Part shown: positions 35,125-42,337 of the stretch, in pieces | Layout: each line of letters starts with the position of its first letter | Numbering within the stretch: the stretch's first letter is position 1 | From: an uncultured Holophagaceae bacterium | Lineage (GTDB): Bacteria; Acidobacteriota; Holophagae; Holophagales; Holophagaceae | Assembly (NCBI GenBank): GCA_903863195.1 | Contig: CAIPAY010000243.1 | Span: 1-43,754, forward strand | DNA length: 43,754 nt | Reading direction: 5' to 3' | Program-made: the position numbers and the translations under genes | The notes under the pieces: generated by a model | Databases searched by the model: none | What the model saw: the letters and a program-made list of their open reading frames with translations, nothing else | What the model was told of the DNA's origin: nothing

Positions 35125-35311
35125 CTCTCAGCTATCAGCTGTCGGCTATCTGGCTGGTATCGACCCACACTGGCGCTTCCGTCTAAACCATTGGCCCTTT
35201 GCTGCCAGCACGCAATCAAGTCAGTTCATGCCGATCGGACCTGCCAGGCCCTTCTTTCACCGAGAGCTGACAGCTGACAGCTGACAGCCGACAGCCGACA
35301 GCTACAGCTGA
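35125..35311. repeat. Palindromic element with CAGCYGA heptad repeats
   Basis: The right arm (35264-35311) is a run of near-identical 7-mers: GAGCTGA, CAGCTGA twice, CAGCCGA twice, a 6-nt CAGCTA and CAGCTGA. The left arm (35125-35150) carries their reverse complement in degenerate form (TCAGCTATCAGCTGTCGGCT). About 113 bp of non-repetitive sequence with lower GC lies between the arms. The right arm runs into the last codons of the P-loop gene on the minus strand. It may fold as a giant hairpin between convergent genes. It is not CRISPR-like. Confidence 0.65.
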
Positions 35312-36282
35312 TCGAACGCCGCTTTCAGCCCGCCATGGATGGCAGCCACGTCGGCAGGCTGCCACAGCTTTCGGTCCTCGCGGACGAAGGTGGTGAGGTC
35401 CTGCCGGTTGTCGAAGCGGGCCACGGGCAGGTAGTAGGTGCGGGCCTCGTAGCGGTCGGCGGTGGGGATGATCCGGTCCACGCGGATGGTGCCGGGACGG
35501 TCACTCTGCTCCAGGAGCCAGGCCATGTCATCGCAGCCGTACTGACCGAGCATGACCTCCATGGGCACGCTGTGGTGGAGGATGCTGCCCTGGCCGTCGG
35601 GCCGGCCGCGCTCGATGTTCTTGCGGCGGCTCTCGGCGGGGTCCACCCAGACATAGAGCACCGACGCCTGCTCCAGGATGGCGGGGGCCAGGGTCTGGAA
35701 GGCGGTCTCGTAGCCGTGGGGCGGCTTCAGCGGGAAGGCCGAGCCATTGGGGCCGCCGCGGGCCGCCTCGATCACCAGGGTCCGGCCCGTCTTGTCCTGG
35801 GCGTTCTGGCGGTTGAGGACGTCCAGCTCGGCCCGGCACTCGGCCTCCAGGGCGGCGGCCAGGCGCTTGCGGAGCCGGTGCGGCAGCTCGCCCAGGGGCT
35901 CGCTCAGGCCCACCCGGGCGTGGGCCGCGTCCAGGCGGTCGAAGAGGTGCTCCGCGGCGCTGGCGACTTCCACCTGGCGGCTGGCCATGAGGTCCGCGTA
36001 GTCGTCGTTCAGCAGCTCGATGAGGACGGCCCAGGTCCACTCGTCCCGGAAGGGCCGGTTGGGCCCGTGGTAGTAGGCATAGCCGAGTCCTGCCGCCTGC
36101 AGCTCATCGTCGATGCGGTGCATGAGGTGGACGTAGGGGTAGTCGTCCAGCTGGAGCGTGGGGCCGATGTGGAAGTCCTCACGACACTGCACATCTGTGA
36201 GACTCGCCAGGTACCGGCGCACCTCCGACTTGCCCGAGGCGGGCAGCGAAAAGAGGAGAAGGGTAGGAATAAACTTGTCCAT
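35302..36282 (-). CDS. P-loop protein, possible kinase; unknown function
   Basis: A 326-residue cytosolic protein. The N-terminal LLLFSLPASGKSEVRRYL holds a Walker A-like loop at residues 12-19 (SLPASGKS), in which the first Gly is replaced by Ser. LQLDDYPYVHLMHRIDDEL and VLYVWVDPAESRRKN (a lid-like or Walker B-adjacent region) also recall nucleotide kinases. LVIEAARGGPNGSAFPL is conserved-looking but I cannot assign it. The stop codon lies within the heptad-repeat element. It is divergent from the LtaS-like gene, with 40 nt between the starts. Confidence 0.75.
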   Translation of the reverse strand: MDKFIPTLLLFSLPASGKSEVRRYLASLTDVQCREDFHIGPTLQLDDYPYVHLMHRIDDELQAAGLGYAYYHGPNRPFRDEWTWAVLIELLNDDYADLMASRQVEVASAAEHLFDRLDAAHARVGLSEPLGELPHRLRKRLAAALEAECRAELDVLNRQNAQDKTGRTLVIEAARGGPNGSAFPLKPPHGYETAFQTLAPAILEQASVLYVWVDPAESRRKNIERGRPDGQGSILHHSVPMEVMLGQYGCDDMAWLLEQSDRPGTIRVDRIIPTADRYEARTYYLPVARFDNRQDLTTFVREDRKLWQPADVAAIHGGLKAAFDQL

Positions 36283-36322
36283 GGGAAACCGAACTTACCA
36301 CATAACCCGATAGACTGATCGG

Positions 36323-38485
36323 ATGACCCGAAAGACCGCCGCCAAAAGCACGGCCCTCCTGGCTCTCGGGCTGGCGCTCCTGGTCCTGCTGACCCTGTTC
36401 CGGCTGGCCTTCCTGCAGCACTTCCACAGCCCCGGCGAGGGCCTCACGGCCGAGGTCCGCCACGCGCTCTACCTGGGCCTGAAGTTCGACGCCCGCTGGG
36501 TGGCCATCCTGCTGGTGCCCGGCTGGCTGCTGCTGAAGAACGGCACCGGCGGGAACGTCTCCGGTTGGCGGGACCGCCTCGCCACCCCCTGGCTGGCCCT
36601 CACCCTGGCGGTCTACGCGGTCATGGTCGTCATCGCCATGGTGGACGACCTCAAGGCGCGGCCCTGGCTGCTGGTCTTCCTGACGCTCACCGGGTGCTAC
36701 CGGGGCCTGTTCAAGGCCCATGGCCTGCAGACCAGCCGCGGCGCGCTGCGGACCTGGCTGACCTTCGCCCTGCTGGCCTTCGCCGCCACGGTGCTGGTCT
36801 ACTTCTTCGACTTCGGCACCTTCGCCTACATCCACACGCGCCTGAACGGCACCATGCTGATGTTCCTGCAGAACGCGAGCCTCAGCCTGCAGATGATCTG
36901 GCAGAGCTACCCGGTGGTCTGGCTGACGGTGCTGCTGCTGGCGCTGCTGGCCCTGGCCCTTGGCGGTCTGGCGGCGCTGTTCCGGGGCGGGCTGGCCGCG
37001 GTCCCCGAGCACCGGTCCCGCCGCGTGCTGGCGCGGGTCCTGGTCAGCGTCTTCCTGCTCGCCTGCATGTGGGGCAAGTGGAGCCGCTACCCCCTGCGCT
37101 GGGGCGAGGCCTTCGAGGCCCGGAACGGCTTCCACGCCCAGCTCGCCCTGAATCCCGTGCTCTTTTTCCTGGAGAACCTGGAGGAGATGGACGAGGGCTT
37201 CGACCTCGCCGCGGTGAAGGCCAGCCACGCCGTGCTGGCCGAGCACTTCGGCATCGCCCCCGCCTTCGACGCCCAGGGCAATCCCACCCTGAAGCGGCAC
37301 ATCCAGGCCCGGCCGCAGGTGAGCGGACGCCCGAACCTGGTGTTCATCCAGCTCGAGAGCCTCGCGGCCTTCAAGACCTCGCCCGGCGGGAACGCCCTGG
37401 ACCCCACGCCCTTCCTGGGCAGCCTGGCCAAGGGCGGCGTTTACTTCGAGAACTTCAACGTGGTGATGGAGAACACCAGCCGCTCCATGTTCGCGACCCT
37501 GTTCGGCACCCCCGATGTCAGCAGCACGCAGAACGCCACCCGCAACCCGCTCATGGTCAACCAGCACACGCCGCTGTCGGCGCTGGCCGACTACGAGAAG
37601 GACTACTTCCTGGGCGGCAGCGCCAACTGGGCCCAGATCCGGGCCGCCCTCAAGAACAACCTGAAGGACCTCCACCTGCACGAGGAGGGCGAGTTCAAGA
37701 GCCCCGTCGTGGACGTGTGGGGCATCTCGGATGTGGACCTGCTGCAGGAGGCCCACGACGTCCTGGCCACCCGGAAGGCGCCCTTCCTGGCCTACGTGCA
37801 GACCAGCGGCAACCACCCGCCCTTCACCATTCCGAAGCACCACACGGACTTCCACCTCGCCACCGTGGACTCGGCGACCCTCAAGGCCAACGGCTTCGAG
37901 GGCCTGGAAGAGTTCAACGCGGTGCGCCTCATGGACCACGCCCTGGAGCGCTACTTCGAGCAGGCCCGGAAGTCCCCCTACTTCGCCAACACGATCTTCG
38001 TGCTGTGGGCCGACCACGGCATCCCCCGCGGGAGCACCGACCCCCGGTTCGGCGACCTGACCCTGGCGATCCACCACATCCCCTTCATCCTCTTCGCCCC
38101 GACCCTGCTGCCGCCCCGACGGGTCAGCACCGTGGGCTCCCAGACGGACATCCTGCCGACGGTGCTGAGCCTCATGGGCCAGTCCTTCTGGACCCAGACC
38201 CTGGGCCATGACCTGCTCGATCCCCGCTTCGCCGCCGACAGCGCCGCCTTCACCTTCACGACCTTCCGGCGACCGCCCCGCACGGGTCTCCTCCAGGGCG
38301 ACCGCTACCTGAACGTCGAGACCGATGGCCGCGCCAGGCTCTTCGACGTCCAGGCGAAGACCCCCGTGGACCTGTCCGCCCAGGAGCAGGCACGCGCCCG
38401 GCACATGACGGCCCTGACTCGGGCCTACCTGGTCTGGAGCCACTACCTGCTGTCCCACAACCCCCCCCTCCGGGAGCAGCCTTGA
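36323..38485 (+). CDS. LtaS-like membrane phosphoglycerol transferase (sulfatase family)
   Basis: A 720-residue protein. Five N-terminal membrane helices (up to about residue 240) precede a large external sulfatase-fold domain. The metal-site motifs are VFIQLESLAA (Glu), VMENTSRSMFATLFG with Thr/Ser as nucleophile, and VLWADHGIPR (Asp-His). This matches LtaS/OpgB-type enzymes, which move glycerol phosphate from phosphatidylglycerol. In a diderm cell the likely acceptor is a periplasmic glucan or other envelope glycan rather than lipoteichoic acid; that is inference. Its stop overlaps the metallophosphoesterase start (TTGA). Confidence 0.92.
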   Translation: MTRKTAAKSTALLALGLALLVLLTLFRLAFLQHFHSPGEGLTAEVRHALYLGLKFDARWVAILLVPGWLLLKNGTGGNVSGWRDRLATPWLALTLAVYAVMVVIAMVDDLKARPWLLVFLTLTGCYRGLFKAHGLQTSRGALRTWLTFALLAFAATVLVYFFDFGTFAYIHTRLNGTMLMFLQNASLSLQMIWQSYPVVWLTVLLLALLALALGGLAALFRGGLAAVPEHRSRRVLARVLVSVFLLACMWGKWSRYPLRWGEAFEARNGFHAQLALNPVLFFLENLEEMDEGFDLAAVKASHAVLAEHFGIAPAFDAQGNPTLKRHIQARPQVSGRPNLVFIQLESLAAFKTSPGGNALDPTPFLGSLAKGGVYFENFNVVMENTSRSMFATLFGTPDVSSTQNATRNPLMVNQHTPLSALADYEKDYFLGGSANWAQIRAALKNNLKDLHLHEEGEFKSPVVDVWGISDVDLLQEAHDVLATRKAPFLAYVQTSGNHPPFTIPKHHTDFHLATVDSATLKANGFEGLEEFNAVRLMDHALERYFEQARKSPYFANTIFVLWADHGIPRGSTDPRFGDLTLAIHHIPFILFAPTLLPPRRVSTVGSQTDILPTVLSLMGQSFWTQTLGHDLLDPRFAADSAAFTFTTFRRPPRTGLLQGDRYLNVETDGRARLFDVQAKTPVDLSAQEQARARHMTALTRAYLVWSHYLLSHNPPLREQP

Positions 38486-39573
38486 TCCCCTGGCTCCGGG
38501 CCTACCTGCTGGCCTTCCTCGCCCTGCTGGCGGTGGGCCTGCCCCTCCGCGTGCGAGAGGACCGGCCCCGCACCGGGCACCCCATGTCCACGGCACCGGG
38601 CTCCAGCCCCACGCGGGAAGTGACCTCGAGCCTGCCCTGGCTGCTGCCCAGCGCCACCCGGCAGGCCTGGCTGGCCACCCCCGGCGCGACCATCACCTGG
38701 CAGCTGAACCGGGCGACCCTGCACCTCCCGGCCCTGCTCCCGCTGCCCCTGGCCCCGGCCTTCCGCGTGGTGTTCGTGGCGGACCTGGCGCCCCCGGACT
38801 ACGCCGAAATCCTCGAGCAGTTCATCGGCGAGATGGAGGCGCTCCACCCGGACCTGGTGCTGGTGGGCGGCGACCTGGCCTACGCCGAGACCGAGCTGTG
38901 GTACGCCGCCGTCGCGGCGCAGTTCCTGCGGCTCGAGCGCCAGGGCATCCCGGTCATCGTGGCCGCCGGCAACCACGAGCGGAAGGGTTGGCCGCTGTTC
39001 CTGCGCCACTTCGGCCACAACCCCACCTTCCGGGTGGACATCGGCCCCCTGGCCGTCCTCACCCTGGACTCCGCCCACGGCCGCGACCAGCTCACGCCTT
39101 CGCAGTTCGCCTGGCTGGAGGACAACCTCAACCACCTGGAGGGGCGGACGCCTCTGATCCAGATCCACCACCCCATCTTTCCCCCGGGAGCTGCCCTGAA
39201 GGGCGAAGGGGATGGCAGCGGCGGCTCGCTCTTAGGCTTCCAGCAGGCCTTCCTGCGCCTCTGCCGGGACCATGCCATCCCGGCGGTGCTGAGCGGCCAC
39301 TGGCACTCGGATGCGGTCTTCGATGGCGCGGGGCAGCTGCGGGATGACGTCGCGGAGTTCCCCGGCACCAAGTTCATCGTCACGACGGCGCTGGGCAACG
39401 AGCTCCGCCAGGTGACCCGCTGGCCCCACACCTACCACGGCTACCGGGTCCTCGACTTCGACCGGGGGCGTCTGGTCCGCTACACCTACGACGAGGCCGG
39501 GAACGGGAACCCGGGCCCCATCGCCAGCACCCCGCTGGGCCTGCCCAACGCCCTGGTGAGGACCGCCCGATGA
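38482..39573 (+). CDS. Exported metallophosphoesterase
   Basis: A 363-residue calcineurin-like phosphoesterase. An N-terminal hydrophobic stretch (AYLLAFLALLAVGLPL) serves as signal or anchor. The metal motifs are complete: VFVADLAPPD (variant of the DxH motif, with Leu-Ala in place of the usual xH), LVGGDLAY, AAGNHERKG, IHHPIF and LSGHWHSD. The missing His in the first motif is odd and may alter the metal site. The start is TTG 38482, overlapping the LtaS-like stop by 3 nt. It probably acts on envelope phosphates with the upstream transferase. Confidence 0.88.
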   Translation: MIPWLRAYLLAFLALLAVGLPLRVREDRPRTGHPMSTAPGSSPTREVTSSLPWLLPSATRQAWLATPGATITWQLNRATLHLPALLPLPLAPAFRVVFVADLAPPDYAEILEQFIGEMEALHPDLVLVGGDLAYAETELWYAAVAAQFLRLERQGIPVIVAAGNHERKGWPLFLRHFGHNPTFRVDIGPLAVLTLDSAHGRDQLTPSQFAWLEDNLNHLEGRTPLIQIHHPIFPPGAALKGEGDGSGGSLLGFQQAFLRLCRDHAIPAVLSGHWHSDAVFDGAGQLRDDVAEFPGTKFIVTTALGNELRQVTRWPHTYHGYRVLDFDRGRLVRYTYDEAGNGNPGPIASTPLGLPNALVRTAR

Positions 39574-40454
39574 TCGCCATCTGGATCTTCCTCTACCTCG
39601 AGGGCCTCTGCCGCCTGCTGGCCATGAACGGCTTCACCATCCGCCGGGCCGTGACGTGCATCATCCTGCTCCCGATCCTGGCCCTCCTCGTCGGAGGCCC
39701 GGTCCGGCGCCGGCTTCCGGCGCTGTTCGGTGCCAACGTAGTCCGCATCGCCGGTACCCTGGGCTTCGCAGCGCTGCTGCTTCTCGCCCGCCACCTACAC
39801 CTGGCGGGCTGGGACGTCCGGGACGCCTGGCCCAACTTCCTCGTCGCCACGGGGGGGCTTGGCTCCTTCTGGGTGCTGCTGGGCTCGGCCGAGGAGGCTT
39901 CTCCCACCGTGGGCCACTGGCTCTGGATCGCCTTCTGGCTGCTGACGGGGTTCCTGGATCCCGCGCTCCCCTTGGTGGGCGCGGGCCTCGCGGGTTTCCT
40001 CACGGCCTGGGGCCTGCTGCCGCGCCAGCCCGTGACTGGCGCGCGCCCGGCCATGCGCCAGATCGCCCTGACGTTTTTCCTCTTGGGGCTGACCTTCTCC
40101 AAGGCCGGCTGGGACTTCGGTCCCCGCCCCGACTGGGCCTTCGCGGGCGCCGCCCTGGGCCTCGGCGCGGCCCTGGCTCAGCTGAGTCCCCTCCAGAGCC
40201 GCCTGGCACGGCTTCCGGATGGGGTCCTGCCCCTCGGCATCGGCCTCCTGGCCATCGCCTACGCACCGGGTCTGCTGCTGCCCTGGGGTGCGCTGCTCGG
40301 GATCCTGGTCTCCCTGGCCTGGGCTCGCGCCCCCCGGCCCTTCGCCATCGCCCGCCTCGGCGGCGCGCTGCTGCTGGGCATGGTCTGCTCCTTCGCGCTG
40401 CACTCGAACCTGTGGCTACCGGGGCTGCGCCACCTGCTCTGGCTGGGGAATTAA
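39570..40454 (+). CDS. Polytopic membrane protein of unknown function
   Basis: A 294-residue protein with about eight predicted membrane helices (IILLPILALLVGG, AALLLLARHLHLAGW, LVGAGLAGFLTAWGLL, IALTFFLLGLTFSKAGW, LGIGLLAIAYAPGLLL). No catalytic motif is visible and I do not recognise the family. The ATG overlaps the phosphoesterase stop (ATGA), and the stop is directly followed by the dnaG start codon. It belongs to the same operon as the LtaS-like transferase and dnaG. Confidence 0.8.
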   Translation: MIAIWIFLYLEGLCRLLAMNGFTIRRAVTCIILLPILALLVGGPVRRRLPALFGANVVRIAGTLGFAALLLLARHLHLAGWDVRDAWPNFLVATGGLGSFWVLLGSAEEASPTVGHWLWIAFWLLTGFLDPALPLVGAGLAGFLTAWGLLPRQPVTGARPAMRQIALTFFLLGLTFSKAGWDFGPRPDWAFAGAALGLGAALAQLSPLQSRLARLPDGVLPLGIGLLAIAYAPGLLLPWGALLGILVSLAWARAPRPFAIARLGGALLLGMVCSFALHSNLWLPGLRHLLWLGN

Positions 40455-42182
40455 GTGAGCTCGGACCGGGAGATCGTCGAGCGCGTGCGGGAGGCCACGG
40501 ACCTGCTGGCCCTGGTGGGGCAGGCCGTGAAGCTGCGGAAGGCGGGCTCAGCTCACGTGGGGCTCTGCCCCTTCCACGCCGAGCGCAGCCCCAGCTTCCA
40601 GGTGATCCCGGCCCGGAACTTCTACCACTGCTTCGGCTGCGGCAAGAACGGCGACGCCTTCACCTGGCTCATGGAGCGCGAAGGCATGACCTTCCCCGAG
40701 GCCCTGGAGCAGCTGGCCCGGGCCGCGGGCATTGACCTGCCGCAGCGCCGCGAGCGGCCCTCGGCCGAAGTGGACCTGGAGACCCGCATGCGCTCGGCTC
40801 TGGAGGCGGCCCAGGCCTTCTTCGAGGCGCAGCTCCAGCGCCACGAGGGGGCCCGCGCCTACCTGCGGGACCGGGGCTACACCGGACCCTTCCTGGCCGA
40901 AGCCGGCTTCGGCATGGCGCCGGACGGCTGGGACGCCCTGGTGAACCACCTGCGCGGCCTGAACTTCTCCGCGGAGCTGCTGGAGCAGGCGGGGCTGGTC
41001 AGCCGCAGCGACCGCGGCACCCTCATCGACTTCCTCCGCAACCGCCTGACCATCCCCATCCATGACGCCCGGGGCCGGGTGGTGGCCTTTGGAGGCCGTG
41101 TGATGGGTGATGGACAACCCAAATACCTGAACACCCGCGACACGCCCCTCTTCCACAAGGGCGGCACCCTGTTCGGCTTCCACCGGGCCAAGGGGGCCAT
41201 GCGCGACGGCGCCCTGGTGGTGGAGGGCTACTTCGACGTGCTGCAGCTGCACCAGAACGGCATCCACCAGGCCGTGGCCCCCCTGGGCACGGCTCTCACG
41301 GACGAGCACCTCAAGGCCCTGCTGCGCTTCACCCGCCGGGTCATCCTCTGCTTCGACGGTGACGCCGCAGGCCGCCGGGCCATGGAGAAGAGCCTCCGGC
41401 TGGCCCTGCCCCTGGGCTTCGAGGTGCGGCTGCTGGAGCTGCCCCAGGGCGAGGATCCGGACACCTGGTGTCTCAAGCTGGGCGGCGAAGCCTTCCGCGA
41501 GCTGCTCCACACCGCGCCGGACTGGACCGCGTTCATGGTGGACCGGTCCATGGAGGGCAAGGACCTGCGCCGCATCACCGACCGCATGGGGGCCTTCAAG
41601 GACCTGCTGGACTTCCTGCCCTACCTGCCGCGCACGCCCGAGAGCCGCGAGCTGTTCACCAGCCTGGCCCACCAGCTCCAGGTGCCCCTGCAGGAGCTGG
41701 ACCGCGCCGTAAAGAGCCGCCAGGCCGCCCGTCCCACGGAGGAGCCGGAGCTCGCGCCCCAGGGGACCCTCGACCTGGACGACCTCATCCGGGGCCTCCT
41801 GCTGCTGAGCACCGCCGGCCACTGGCGCCGGGTCCAGGAGCTGCCGGCGGCCTGGTGGGAGAGCCTCACCGGGGCGCCCCTGCTCCAGGCCCTGCTGGAC
41901 GCCGAGGGGGATCCCACCCAGCTGCCCGAGGGCGCCACCGCGGCCCTGCGCCGCCTGGAGGCCAAGGCCAGCAGCACCGACGAGGCCGGCCGGGACGCCG
42001 AGGGCCTCATCGCCCGGCTCGAGGGCGGCTACATCGACCGCGAGCTCCAGGCCAATAGCCGCCTCCTGCAGGATCCCCGCACCCTGGTGGATGGTCCGCT
42101 CACCACCCGGCTCATGGCCCGGCAGAACGACCTGATCACGCGCCAGAAGCAGCTCTCCAAGCGGCGCCGAGGCCCCCGCTGA
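40455..42182 (+). CDS. dnaG: DNA primase
   Basis: A 575-residue primase that makes RNA primers for replication with DnaB. The zinc domain has Cys38-His41 (CPFH) and Cys59/Cys62 (YHCFGCG). The core follows with the Toprim acidic residues Glu257 (VVEGYFDV), Asp301 and Asp303 (FDGDAAG). The C-terminal 150 residues would bind helicase. The start is GTG 40455 immediately after the TAA of the membrane-protein gene. It is followed by rpoD, as in the macromolecular-synthesis operon, but rpsU is not upstream. Confidence 0.98.
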   Translation: MSSDREIVERVREATDLLALVGQAVKLRKAGSAHVGLCPFHAERSPSFQVIPARNFYHCFGCGKNGDAFTWLMEREGMTFPEALEQLARAAGIDLPQRRERPSAEVDLETRMRSALEAAQAFFEAQLQRHEGARAYLRDRGYTGPFLAEAGFGMAPDGWDALVNHLRGLNFSAELLEQAGLVSRSDRGTLIDFLRNRLTIPIHDARGRVVAFGGRVMGDGQPKYLNTRDTPLFHKGGTLFGFHRAKGAMRDGALVVEGYFDVLQLHQNGIHQAVAPLGTALTDEHLKALLRFTRRVILCFDGDAAGRRAMEKSLRLALPLGFEVRLLELPQGEDPDTWCLKLGGEAFRELLHTAPDWTAFMVDRSMEGKDLRRITDRMGAFKDLLDFLPYLPRTPESRELFTSLAHQLQVPLQELDRAVKSRQAARPTEEPELAPQGTLDLDDLIRGLLLLSTAGHWRRVQELPAAWWESLTGAPLLQALLDAEGDPTQLPEGATAALRRLEAKASSTDEAGRDAEGLIARLEGGYIDRELQANSRLLQDPRTLVDGPLTTRLMARQNDLITRQKQLSKRRRGPR

Positions 42183-42201
42183 GCCCTTCTCAGCAGAACC
42201 C

Positions 42202-42229
42202 TTGCCGGATCCGGAAGATCTCTTATACT
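42202..42229 (+). promoter_or_regulatory. Predicted sigma70 promoter of rpoD
   Basis: TTGCCG (42202-42207), a 16-bp spacer and TATACT (42224-42229) lie in the gap between dnaG and rpoD. Start of transcription would be near 42236, leaving a leader of about 100 nt. It is one of the best promoter matches in the window. Confidence 0.75.
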
Positions 42230-42328
42230 GAAAGGTCCGCTTTCGGCCAGTAACAGCGGTCGGATTCTGCATTTCCCTCCACCGCCGAGTCCTATTTTCT
42301 TGCTGGATCGATGCCCGAAACGCTCTTT

Positions 42329-42333
42329 GAGGT
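42329..42333 (+). promoter_or_regulatory. rpoD: Ribosome binding site that decides the rpoD start
   Basis: GAGGT lies 4 nt before ATG 42338. The in-frame ATG at 42311 lacks any such site. The shorter start is therefore favoured. Confidence 0.6.
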
Positions 42334-42337
42334 ACGA

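Noticed and set aside
35264-35311. CRISPR array
   Set aside because: Units are 7 bp with no spacers and face a complementary arm; there are no cas genes.
36179-38596. Minus-strand open frame of 805 codons
   Set aside because: Antisense shadow of the LtaS-like gene; Gln/Gly/His/Val-rich and not protein-like.
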